A DNA stretch of 64,000 bases from contig MU400517.1 of assembly GCA_022578965.1 (NCBI GenBank), positions 124,001-188,000 on the forward strand, read 5' to 3'. Positions 12,951 to 23,054 of the stretch are shown piece by piece; position 1 is the stretch's first letter, and every line of letters begins with the position of its first letter. This DNA is from Xylaria sp. FL1777 (lineage: Eukaryota; Ascomycota; Sordariomycetes; Xylariales; Xylariaceae). Below the pieces are notes generated by a model. It was given only the letters and a program-made list of their open reading frames with translations. It was not told where the DNA came from and made no database searches. The position numbers and the translations under genes are program-made.

Positions 12951-13052
12951 GGTACCCGTGCGGACTCCACTTCCGTCCACACCTACGAAGGGCACAAGTG
13001 CTTCTTTGGTGTGGGTCATTGACTTGCGAATGACAGGTTGACTTGCGAAAAA
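12951..13052 (+). repeat. Left terminal inverted repeat (102 bp)
   Basis: It is base-for-base the reverse complement of 13662-13763. It contains two nearly adjacent copies of GACTTGCGAA at its inner end. Confidence 0.95.
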
Positions 13053-13197
13053 CAGTGGTACATAGTTTTGTATGTAATTTACACCAAATTTAAAGTATAT
13101 ATGCTTTAACTTGTTATGTTTTTCATAGAGATGCCAAGACTAGCCCATATACAATTAAAGCTATTATTCAGACCTAGCAATTAGACCCCTTCAACCA

Positions 13198-13425
13198 ACC
13201 ACTCCCACCAGCCNNNNNNNNNNNNNNNNNNNNNNNNNNNNNNNNNNNNNNNNNNNNNNNNNNNNNNNNNNNNNNNNNNNNNNNNNNNNNNNNNNNNNNN
13301 NNNNNNNNNNNCCTACACCACTCCCACCAGCCTACACCACTCCCACCAGCCTACACCACTCCCACCAGCCTACACCACTCCCACCAGCCTACACCACTCC
13401 CACCAGCCTACACCACTCCCACCAG
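13198..13425. repeat. 19-bp minisatellite interrupted by an assembly gap
   Basis: The unit is CCTACACCACTCCCACCAG. Six perfect tandem copies occupy 13312-13425, and a partial copy ends at 13211 on the other side of the gap. The array is inside the inverted-repeat element. Confidence 0.95.
13214..13311. other. Assembly gap (98 N)
   Basis: A run of 98 N lies inside the minisatellite. The distance between flanking unit starts (13212 and 13312) is exactly 100, which is not a multiple of 19, so the gap length is probably an estimate. Confidence 0.98.
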
Positions 13426-13661
13426 CCCATACCTTCGACTGCTTCTATGTATTGACAGGTTTCTCATACAATATTAGTGTAAACATGTCTAGTGGAAGAG
13501 ATACAAAAACAGGAAATTAGCTAACTTAGCAGATTTTTCAAAGTTGTTGATTTATCCAACATGATTACAAGAAAGTGGGCTAGTATGCTAACCAAACATT
13601 GTAGATAAACATAGCTACTTAGTTTTAGGTGGTACCTGCACCTAAAATTATGTACCACGAT

Positions 13662-13763
13662 TTTTTCGCAAGTCAACCTGTCATTCGCAAGTCAATGACC
13701 CACACCAAAGAAGCACTTGTGCCCTTCGTAGGTGTGGACGGAAGTGGAGTCCGCACGGGTACC
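13662..13763 (-). repeat. Right terminal inverted repeat (102 bp)
   Basis: It is the perfect inverted copy of 12951-13052. Its outer end is only 86 bp from the COX23 start codon, so the element lies in or next to that gene's promoter. Confidence 0.95.
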
Positions 13764-13849
13764 CTAGGTAGGCCGTGATTTCTAACTTCGTGTTCATCTA
13801 AGGATCTAAAATATCTACCGCGACACCAAGGCGCATTCAATGGCCCGCC

Positions 13850-14397
13850 ATGACTACACCATCTGACGACTCTGATACCGGCCCTTGGGATAAGGAGACA
13901 AAGCGCAAGTTCCAAAAGTATGGAAGCCCATTTCCTGTGCTTGTCTGGGCCAGACTAATTCCTCCTTGTCGTCGGCATTTAGCAAATCTACATCCGAATA
14001 CTTCGATCCATGCCAGGAAGCCGCGACAAAGAGCATACGATGTCTTACCCGCAACGGAGGCGACCGTTCCATGTGTACTGACTACTTCGAGTGAGTGCCC
14101 TCGACCAATTCTCCCTCTCCTTGCGCTCGCGCCACGCGCTCCCCAACCACTTGTATTCCAGCGCATGCGAAATTACCGGCCGAGCTTAAAAGAGAAAGTG
14201 AGACGTAAAGTTTCAATGAATGCTGATACAACACTTATGGTAGTGCCTATCGAGCGTGCAAAAAGGAATGGGTGAGCATCAGCATGCCGCGCTATATCCA
14301 TTCGGTTTTAGTTGTTGTGTACCCTAACGTTTTATCTACTCTCAAGATCAATAAGCGCAAGGAGGAGAAGAAAAAAGCAGGTCGTTTCTTCTCTTAG
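13850..14397 (+). CDS. COX23: Cox23-like twin CX9C mitochondrial protein, 4 small exons
   Basis: Exons are 13850-13917, 13983-14090, 14244-14271 and 14347-14397; introns are 65, 153 and 75 bp. The product is 84 residues. It carries twin CX9C motifs, [11 protein letters not shown] and CTDYFDAYRAC, the second assembled across intron 2, followed by KKEW and a basic tail ending AGRFFS. The segment [15 protein letters not shown] is typical of Cox23/COX7 assembly proteins of the mitochondrial intermembrane space. These are imported by the Mia40 disulphide relay and support cytochrome c oxidase assembly. No single frame shows the gene, because the third exon is only 28 nt. All four junctions use GT..AG and keep phase. 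The inverted-repeat element ends 86 bp upstream. Confidence 0.93.
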
Positions 14398-15683
14398 GTT
14401 GTGCTCCTCTTACACAACAAAGATGCTGGAAACACCGACCGCCCGTGTCGGAGCTGGGTACTCTGGGAGCAGAATACATGTGTTGTCCACGTCGAAGACA
14501 TCCAATGCTAGGCAGTATCTATTCTATAGAAGAGGGAGAGGGGGAGGAAAGCCCGACCTCCCTTGTAACAGTATTATGTGTATTATGTGGTTCATCAAGA
14601 ATCGCTTGGTGTTCTGTGGAAGCTGAGTAATTCAACCCCACCTTACAGGCTGGTTTTATGCCGCCCACACAAGCAGTCTTCGCGTTGGAGGCATGGAGAG
14701 CATCAAGGCGGCACGGGGCCAACGAACCTCACGTCTACATGGCCAAGGAGGGAATTTTATATAATCAGTGTCCGATGTTCACACGACTGTAGACGAGTTC
14801 TACTCACGTTTGAGTTTCTATCTTCATAGGTTTTATTTCATGATAGACGTTGTCATTCCGGGTTAGGAGGTAATGATAACATCCTTGCTGAGCACTTAAG
14901 TAAGTAAGGGTAACTCGTTTCAAGCATAAACCCCACCAGCACATACGGATATTTTGGATACAAGGTTATACATCCTCCTCACCGCCTGCTGTTATGGACT
15001 TTCAGAATCACAGGGACATGGAACCTACCTAGGTAGGTACCTGGAATAGTCCTATGGGGCAGAATTGGAACTCACCCCACCGAAATATATGTCGATAATG
15101 GAGTTCGGCTCTACTCTACCGTAGCATTTGTCTAAAATATGGGGTGCAGGCATGAAGTCTTCACGCAACTTGTATAAACCAAATGTGAAGTGAAGCCCTC
15201 GGGGAGCCCATCTCAGCATTTGAGTCTTCATAGCTTCCACAGCGACAACCCCAATATACCACTACAAGGGGAGCAGTACTCCCACTTCACAGTGTTGTTG
15301 TTGTTGCTGCTGTTACTACTGTTGCTGTTGTTGCTGTTGCAATCCTCGGGTCGTGTGTTCTTGTGCCGTTGCCACTCCAACCTTCAAGTGCAAGTACTTA
15401 GTTTATCCAGGATCGTGAACTGTCTATCTCAAACCAGACGACCAGACGTTCAACAACCCGGCCTAAGAATGACCTGCTTTACTAGCACTAAACCTCCATC
15501 TCAGTGTTACAGCCGCCGCCTCGCATATTTCTTACAATACGCCGCCAACAACTGTTCCTACAACCGTTCCCACGCTCACATCCCACGCCCACATCTACAG
15601 CTGCAACTCAACCGCGTCGTTGTACTTACCTTGTCCATGCTCGCCTTAACTTCAGCAACCATAGCAATATAACGCTTAGCACC
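14398..15683. other. Intergenic region and MDM20 leader
   Basis: No further gene is seen. A TACCTAGGTAGGTACC tract is at 15025-15041. The last 400 bp are probably 5' leader of the next gene and include a TTG/CTG trinucleotide run. Confidence 0.5.
15293..15340. repeat. TTG/CTG trinucleotide repeat
   Basis: About 16 imperfect triplets (TTG, CTG, TTA, CTA) lie some 350 bp upstream of the MDM20 start codon. In one frame it would encode poly-Leu, but no real protein frame contains it. Confidence 0.85.
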
Positions 15684-18600
15684 ATGTCGCCGCCGAGAAT
15701 TCCGCCTTTGCCTCGCATGGTACAGCTCAAGCACAATGTGGATATCCAGCTTGACCGTTCTTTTCATGAACAGCAATGGGCCATAGTTGCCAACCTTGCG
15801 CGTCAGCGTTACAAGGCAACCAAAGATGAGTATTATAAGGTATGTTGTTCTTCACTATTATTTTCTTCTCATATTATATGTCTTCAGATTGCAACCTCTC
15901 CTCTGTGTATACACCTAGCGCGCCCGGGATATAGAGTATCCTACCAGGTATTTGATACCCCAACCCAAGCAACTACTCTCCGTTTCTCAGAAGGAAAGCT
16001 CCCAGGACTCAGGTGCAACTCATAAACTTCGGCAATAATCTACTTTGCTTTGTTGGCGATGAATACGGTACTTGGCCAAAACACATCCATGACCCATCCG
16101 TCTCCCAATCTATAACAAACGCCATTTTCGGTTTGATTGTCGACTTTGTTTTTGTCACAGCATCGCAGCTTCACTTTGGATATATTGTGGGATGTAGCCC
16201 TAGGAGATCAAAATATGATCATGCTCCCATAAACTCCTTTGCGAATCGCACGACTCTTCATAAAGAAAAACTTACGAAAATCTGTTGGCACTGAAAGCTA
16301 ACCGTCCCCCATAGGCTGTAGAGATTGCTGCCAAATCTCGCGGCGACAATGCCACAGACCTCACTGTCGGTAGAGAGACCGTGCAGGCCATGGTTAACGA
16401 TAACATAATCATTAAGGATGTCGATGCCATAGATCTCTACGAATTCGCAGTTGACGGGCTCTTGATGGACTATGCTAAGACAATCGGAGTACTTCGCTCC
16501 AGGCTAGCCAAGGCTCTTCCTAAAGACCGAAGTGCTGGTCTTAAGTGTTTAGAAGCTTGCATGTGGAATTCTGATTGGGAGAACGCTCAAGAGGTATCTA
16601 TCTAAGCCCAAAATTGTTCATACGCTTCAAAACTAATGACATGAAGATTGCCGTGTCGCTCAACAAGAACTTCCCGGGAGACCGCAATCTTCTATTCCAG
16701 AATATTGTAGCTACCCTTCTCGTCGCAGTAAGCGTTGTCCTCTCTCATTGATATTGCTATCCTGATAGCTTTACAGACATCCGACGATACCCATGAGAAT
16801 AAGAAAAAGTTGTTCCCCAACTTGGCAAAAGCTCAAGTTGATAAAGCTTTTAACTTGCGTCCTCCAGTAAGTAATCTAGATAACACCAAAATGAAAATAT
16901 GAGAACGTAATGACGGTACGCTAACAAAGAACAGGCTCCCCTAGGTCAAATAGACATTAGAGAGGACGAGATCAAACTTTGGATTGATATTCGAGAGAGA
17001 TTTGGCTCGCCTCAAGAGAATCTGAAGGTTCTTTCGCTACCTAATTGGGGTCCATTATTCTTTCTTGAACGCGGGTTCACTGATGCCTTTTTGCTGAGTA
17101 TTCGACTTCTGACAGTCAACAACCAGTGGGAGGAGATTATCCGAGTTGTGGACATTATTTTTGACAAGGTCATTGCGGTGGGACACGACATCAACAACAA
17201 TGAGCTTGAGAAAGACGAGACATCAACTCTCCCCCAACAACTACACGACACCACAAATTCCACTGCTAGCGAGGCTTCTGAAAACGCAGTCAAGAAACAA
17301 TACATGATAGCATCGCGTGAATGGCTTCTCTGGACGAGCGCTTTAACCGCCAGTAGGCATATGCCCAACAGACAGCAGTGAGCGGCTATGGGATGACAGG
17401 GTGCGTAGTTAATATGCTAACTTTTCTCTCAAAAGGATTCTTAAGCTCTTTCATAAGAAGATCAAGAAAATATTTTGTATTCTTATCAACAATAAGTACG
17501 TTAATCGTGTTTTCGAGCAGAACTACGATCAAATTCTACTGGATATCACCTTTGCCCGGGCCACAATAGCCGCCGGGTCAATCTATGAAGACGCTCAGCA
17601 TACCGACAAGATCCAATATCTGCTCGGATTTGCAAAAAAATATATGAAAGGTTCATCTTGCTTCGCTACACTGAAGGGATACCTTCAAGCCCTCAGCAGA
17701 GAAGAGATTACAGAATTTGTTGGTGCTTTGGGAACCGAGTACACCAAGGACACTGAGGTGAGCCAACACATATTATACGGTACATGAAAGCATCCGTCTG
17801 ACACCTCCAGGATCTTCATTTATTTGACAAGTTGTTTCTGATCGCTCTTAGGCTGAGGGTCAGGTTCTTCCAAGCAACGTCACTCGAGGCCGGTGAAGAA
17901 TGCAGAATTTGCCACTCTGTGGCAAATAACGGCCCGGACTGTGAGGCTTGCCTCAAGAGTATCGCAGAGCACGCACTTGACGCTTTTAGTGCAGGAGTGC
18001 AGGATGAAGACGCCTCGCAGAAAGCCGCCGACGAGAGTGAGGATCCACTCTCAAATCTTGCCGTTCTGGGTTCTATCTGCCTCATTAAGCTTTCCTCGGC
18101 TGGTTGCAAGAAGTGGCAGCATATGAAGGAATCCCCACTATACCACACTGACATACAGTTATTCTTGCAAGCAGTTGTCTGGCTAGACTTTTACCTGAGA
18201 AAGACACCGAAGAATAACTCACAACGTATGCTGCTTGTCAAACTGTATCTTATGATGGGATGTGTGACACGGGCTTTGCAAGTCTGGAGCTCCTTCGACG
18301 TCAAAAATACTCTTCTTGAATGCTTAGGAACAATATGTCTTGATCGTCTAGCTTCCGTCTCGCCTAGTCATTTCACGGCAGGACCTAGCTATACGGGCAA
18401 TTTTGCAGAGCCTTTTATACGCCACTTTGAGGAAGCCCTTCAGAAGAGATACCCGGATATTGTGACCAAGACCTTGCAGAACGGTAGCTATGCAGAGCTT
18501 CCTAGTATCATAGAGCTTGCACAGAACCAGAGTCGTAACTGTGTCCCGATATTGGCTGTGGTAGAATACCGTCGCGGAATGCGTCTCAAGATCAACCGAA

Positions 18601-19721
18601 TCGAGACTGTTATTCAGGACGAGCCACTCATTGGTGCGTGTTACAGCCTCGCCATTCCTAGGCCCATCCAAAATTGAGGCTAGACTAACTTGTATCAGGA
18701 TCTCTATCGCCTGGCTATGAGCTTCGGGATTTCACCGATTACGCCCCATTGCCAAACTGGGCAGGACCCAAGTCTACTCCTATACAGGAGCTTGTCGCCT
18801 ATGGTCCTTTACCTACGGTTCGTTCACCGCGTACCCCTCTCCTGAATCTTTCGCTAACTCACCAAATACTAGAATCGTCGCTGTCATCTGAGCATCTTAG
18901 CCGAGCGCTATCTAGATCTGGTCTGTTATGTACAGCCCAAAGAATTCAAACCCTCTAAGACTAGTCAGCTACTCTATATAGACTGGCAAGCCGCTGCATC
19001 GTCCTGTAAAGCTCTCCACAAGAACCTAGACACTCTCATCTTCGGCGAAGGCCACAACGAGCACGACCTAACCGGCCCGGAGACTTGGTACTTTAGAATA
19101 GTGACCGAGCTTACGAAGTTCGTTAAGCTCATCCTGGAGATCTTGCCCCTCCCCGCATCCTCCGCCAAGGCTGGAAAAGAAGAGATCCTCGCCGGCGCCC
19201 GCCGAATCCTCGCCATCATCGACTACCAGACGCAGGACTTCCTCGCCGTCCCCGACGGCATCTCAGCAAAGATGCATACCCTCCACGGCGTTGCCGCCCT
19301 GCATGCTATGGGCATGCTGCGCGAGTCCGCCTTCGCCGTCAAGACCACGGTGCAATACATCTCCACAGCCCTCGACCGTGTCAAGGCAGCGGATAAAACA
19401 CGCGGGACTAACGAGCTCGCGTGGATCTCCACCGAGACCAAAAAACTCTCCCTCGCTGCTACCGCCGCCGATGCGCATATGAAGGCCCGCGTTAAGAAGT
19501 TGTCGGAGAATTTGCATACAAGTGGTTGGGTCGATCGCCTTGAAGACTGGGCCTTTGGCGACAACGCCGTATCGTATGCGGATGGGGCTGACTTCAAGAA
19601 TGTTATGGCTGCCAAGTTGGCAGAGTTCATTCCCGGGGATGCTCGTGAGGTTTGGGCGATGGACATTGCTGATTCCTGGCGGGATGTGGTGAAGGGTTGG
19701 GGGGCGGTTCGGTTTGATTAG
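15684..19721 (+). CDS. MDM20: NatB N-terminal acetyltransferase auxiliary subunit (Mdm20/Naa25), 9 exons
   Basis: Exons are 15684-15839, 16315-16593, 16647-16727, 16777-16866, 16935-17377, 17436-17757, 17811-18633, 18699-18817 and 18873-19721; the total is 3162 nt, 1053 residues, and every junction is phase-consistent. The protein is helical and TPR-like throughout, beginning MSPPRIPPLPRMVQLKHNVD and passing through DVDAIDLYEFA, typical of the non-catalytic NatB subunit. Its partner Nat3 acetylates Met-Asp/Glu/Asn starts co-translationally at the ribosome; loss in yeast disturbs actin and mitochondrial inheritance. A Cys cluster (CRICHSVANNGPDCEAC, in exon 7) could bind zinc. Intron 1 (475 bp) is far longer than the other seven (49-68 bp). 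Intron 8 has a weak GTTCGT donor, but reading through it causes a frameshift and early stop. Confidence 0.88.
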
Positions 19722-21018
19722 GCGGTAGATAATGGTTAGGGAGCGGGCATCCTCCCTTTACCATCTTGCAGCTTATACAACCCTGATAATCGTAGAAAAG
19801 TCACTACAAACGTCTTAGGCTTGCTTAGACGACTGAGAGAACTATTCCGATTGTGTGTTATACGTGGTATTAATAAATATGGAGTGAATTAATCTCTAAT
19901 GAACATGGAGTAGCCTACAAACTGGACTAAACTACCGGAGGGACCTATCCAAGGTATAGAGTGACGTCCAACTAGAGAGGATGGCTGTTATAGTCAGCAA
20001 TGGGAAGTAATAACGAACACTTTATCGTTGATGGTTTTTATACATGGGTAATACTGAGACTATGCCAACCAACTCCTCGTTCTCCGTGACATGTTTACTA
20101 AGTCTAAGTCGAAAATACGGGGCTCTATCAGTCAAATCGGCGAGTGGGTACCAACCCATGACAAGAACCAGTACAAACCGCATATTCAGTAGTATTATTA
20201 TGTTATTGTGAGAGTCAGGAAACATAAGGCAGATAACAAGATAAACAGGAACTGGACAAACAGAATGAGAGTAAAGAAAATAGATGGCGAGTTATTTTTG
20301 AATGGTGTGGATGGTATAAAAGTGTCTGGATTAGTTAGGTACCTACTTACCTCGAGGAACACCGAGGTGGAGAATTTGACTTATACACTCGCTTTAGTAA
20401 TCACTAGCTAAAGCTGGCAATCTCTTACTTGAGCTGCCGGTTCTTTTTCTTTCTGTCTATATATCAATCGCTGCATATCTGGGTAACGCGGCACCTTAAT
20501 TATTCCATCCTCCAAACTGACTTAGAATGATGGGTGTGCCTATACATCCCACGAGTGTCCAAATAACCTCCTTAGGTCCATGACGGAGAGTGGTTTGTTA
20601 ACGTTTGGGGTAAGTTGTTTCTTTATGAGGTGTATAAATTAACTACCAGAAAACTTGGTTACAAGCACAATGAAAATATGAAAAGGGTATCATTATCCTA
20701 TATAACACAGCCCTGCTTCCACTCTACCTTGATACACACGAACAACGTACATCTGTGCCACACAGCAAGTAATGACAAGAAGAAACGCGGTTGCAATGCT
20801 GTCCCATGAATGCGGAATGTACCATACCCCGGAATGCTGTTCGATCGATCCTCTTAATTCGATACCGGATGCGCACCATACAATGAGGCGTGCCGAGTAA
20901 TGACAAAATGTCAAGCTCCATGTTATGCTATGTGTCGCTATACACCAGGAAAGTCAATAACGAAAAAAGAAAATTGCAGCTTGGCAGAAACGAAGACTGC
21001 CCACATATAGATCTAGGT
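19722..21018. other. Convergent spacer between MDM20 and ILM1
   Basis: About 1.3 kb of AT-rich DNA with only short, low-quality frames. TAGGTACCTACTTACCT occurs near 20336. No gene or RNA recognised. Confidence 0.55.
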
Positions 21019-21729
21019 TTATGACCTATCCCTCGCATGACTGCTTGAGCGCCTGCGCTTGCGGATGGCAAAGGCAGCGGCCTCCTCTCGCAACGTCACC
21101 CACGCCCAGAACCAACTAAGGAACTCGAGAAAAGTGAAGGCGAAGAAGACCCTGTTGCGCAGGCCCTCCCCACCACTCGCGGTGCCGTAGGTAGTTGGGT
21201 AGTGGTGGGGCAACAACCGAGCGGGGGTGGACGATAACGTCGATGGGGTGGTGAGGTAGGTGAAGAGAGTCAGACAGCCGAAGACCACGATGCGGGCTGG
21301 AGCTTGAGCCCCCCAGTAATGGATCAGCCAGATCTCCTCGGGCATAGAGAGCGTGATAAGGTCGGAGAGCCCGACGAAGAAGAGAATCACGGCGAGAAAA
21401 GAGGAGGTTGGAGACGGCGTTGAAAAGTACTGCGTCTGAGGCTACAGGACAGAATCACTCAATATTAGCACAGCCGACAAACGCTGCTGTTGTCGACGGT
21501 CGTCGAATAGGGTGGCTGCAAGAGACGGACATACCATTCCAATAGCCTCGCCAAGGACCCAAACGAGAGCCTGATCGGCTATGGCTTGCGGGTTCGTGTA
21601 GAAGAAGTAGGCGAGAGTGATGTGGAAGAGACATAACGAAGTCAGGATGGTGCTCGCCGAGATGAGAGCCATGATGGCGGTTGTGATGGCGGCTGCGATG
21701 GCGGCTGCGATGGCGACGGTGCCAAGCAC
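21019..21729 (-). CDS. ILM1: Ilm1-family membrane protein, 2 exons
   Basis: Exons are 21729-21535 and 21441-21019, with a 93-bp intron at 21442-21534 (GTATGT donor, TGTAG acceptor), giving 205 residues. The start may instead be the internal MALISAS at 21672 (186 residues), because the first 19 residues are Ala/Ile-rich and encoded by a GCC/ATC-like repeat. The sequence shows LCLFHITLAYFFYTNP, ADQALVWVLGEAIGM, then LAVILFFVGLSDLITLSMPEE and WFWAWVTLREE, matching the Ilm1 family (increased loss of mitochondrial DNA). It has several predicted membrane helices and a basic, Ser/Arg-rich tail. In yeast the family is ER-associated and its loss raises mitochondrial DNA loss; the molecular role is unknown. 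It is divergent from CDC43 across a 1.3-kb shared upstream region. Confidence 0.87.
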
Positions 21730-22233
21730 GCCGTCTTTGGTCCGGAAAGACTCTTGGGGAAGAGGGGAACAATGTTGCTACAACTCGTCGAGGCCATGGG
21801 CCGTGGGCGTGAAGTGCATTCTTCCGTTGACGCACTGAGACTAGAGAGAGAGAGAGAGAGGTGGTGTTCAACAGCTCTGCTAGAGAGTAGTAGTAGGTGA
21901 TGTTGAGGTCCGTTGCGATGAAGAAGAGGAAACACGATGGACGGCTTATTCGTTGCCTTTGGTCGACGATAGTTGAGGGAGATCCACGGTGGCTTTGGCT
22001 TTAGTATGAGGTAGGTAGGTATGTATGTAGGTAAGAGGTAGGTAGGAGGTATGTAGATATTCACGTGTGACGAATGTACCTAAGTAATATATTATTTGTC
22101 TTGGTTGACCGTTGGAAGTTGCAGCATAACCCATGATGTGTTGGCAGATAGACAGGCAGCCGCAGCTGCTGATGAACCAGATCACGTATTCATCTGTCTG
22201 TTTCAGAACACAATGCCTGGTACCTACATATGT

Positions 22234-22269
22234 GCCCATACTGCCCATACTACCCATACTACCCATACT
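22234..22269. repeat. 9-bp tandem repeat (GCCCATACT/ACCCATACT)
   Basis: Four consecutive copies differ only at the first base. Confidence 0.9.
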
Positions 22270-22870
22270 ACCTGGCCCCTAGGCAGCATGTGGGCAGGCG
22301 TTAGAGTGATGTGTGACACGATAGCCAGCAGGACCCTGGGGGGATCGGTAGTGCTGTGACGTACCCCGGCGAGTAATCATGCTACCCAAGATCAGGTAAT
22401 ACCCCGCCAAAGTTATAGCGGGTACGGTACTTGGGATGCTTTACGCTTTACTGGATTTAGCACTAGTACAATAGATATGTCAGTTTGTGAATGGCAAAGA
22501 GCGATGCAGGGGATATGAAGTGAAAATTACATGACAAGAGAAATTCATAAAACAGATTTAAAAATATATAGTAACTTATGAATTCTGAATCTTGGTAGAA
22601 TGGACTTACCTACATACATGTGTGCCTATTATATGTAGACATTCCTACGCTTGCCGGTATATATGTAGGTACAGTCACTTGAAGCCTATTAGTGGGGAAG
22701 TACCTTGGAGTACCTACCCAATCTCAGCTTCCTTTGACGAGTCGTTTCCTTGTTTTCTTTATGCCAGGTTAGGTATCTTCATAGACAACCAGACCACCCA
22801 CCCACCACCACATGCTACCTACAGAAATCGCTATTCACAGTTTCATACCCTCCCCAAATGTTACTCCGGC

Positions 22871-22891
22871 GATAGATAGATAGATAGATAG
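22871..22891. repeat. GATA tetranucleotide array
   Basis: About five GATA units lie 165 bp upstream of the CDC43 start. GATA cores can bind GATA-family factors, but as a simple array this is most likely a microsatellite. Confidence 0.85.
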
Positions 22892-22937
22892 ACGATTCAG
22901 AGTTATTTTGTTCCTCTTGAACCCCCACTCCCCCAAT

Positions 22938-22985
22938 TCCGACTCTCATATCCGACTCTCATATCCGACTCCCATATGCGACTCC
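22938..22985. repeat. 13-bp imperfect tandem repeat
   Basis: The unit is close to CCGACTCTCATAT, three to four copies with drift, in the presumed CDC43 leader. Confidence 0.8.
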
Positions 22986-23054
22986 AACATCAACACTAAA
23001 TAAACCCCCACCACCCCCACCACCACCACCACCAGCTGATATCACGCAACCGCC

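Larger units (their letters stand above)
12951..13763. mobile_element. MITE-like element with long terminal inverted repeats
   Basis: The first 102 bases (12951-13052) and the last 102 bases (13662-13763) are perfect reverse complements, starting GGTACCCGTGCGGACTCC on each side. Similarity continues inward for about 12 bases after a small indel (GTGGTACATA). The element is about 813 bp as assembled, including a 98-base gap, and has no coding capacity, so it fits a non-autonomous DNA transposon or foldback element. Inside each arm TTGACTTGCGAA is nearly repeated in direct orientation about 20 bp apart, a possible protein-binding arrangement. Target-site duplication is unclear: AGGTA abuts the left end and CTAGGTA the right. 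The perfect arms suggest recent insertion or conversion. Confidence 0.75.
21730..23054. other. Divergent promoter region ILM1/CDC43 with several simple repeats
   Basis: No gene is seen. Repeats include a GA run (21844-21860), TAGGTAGGTATG tracts (22010-22055), a 9-bp CCATACT-type array (22234-22269), a GATA array (22871-22891), a 13-bp array (about 22938-22985) and a CCA-rich run just before CDC43 (about 23006-23035). Confidence 0.6.

Noticed and set aside
15190..15672. Frame with a poly-Leu run
   Set aside because: The Leu run is a TTG/CTG microsatellite in the MDM20 leader; the remainder has no protein character.
16013..16294. 93-codon frame inside MDM20 intron 1
   Set aside because: No domain, and MDM20 joins in frame without it.
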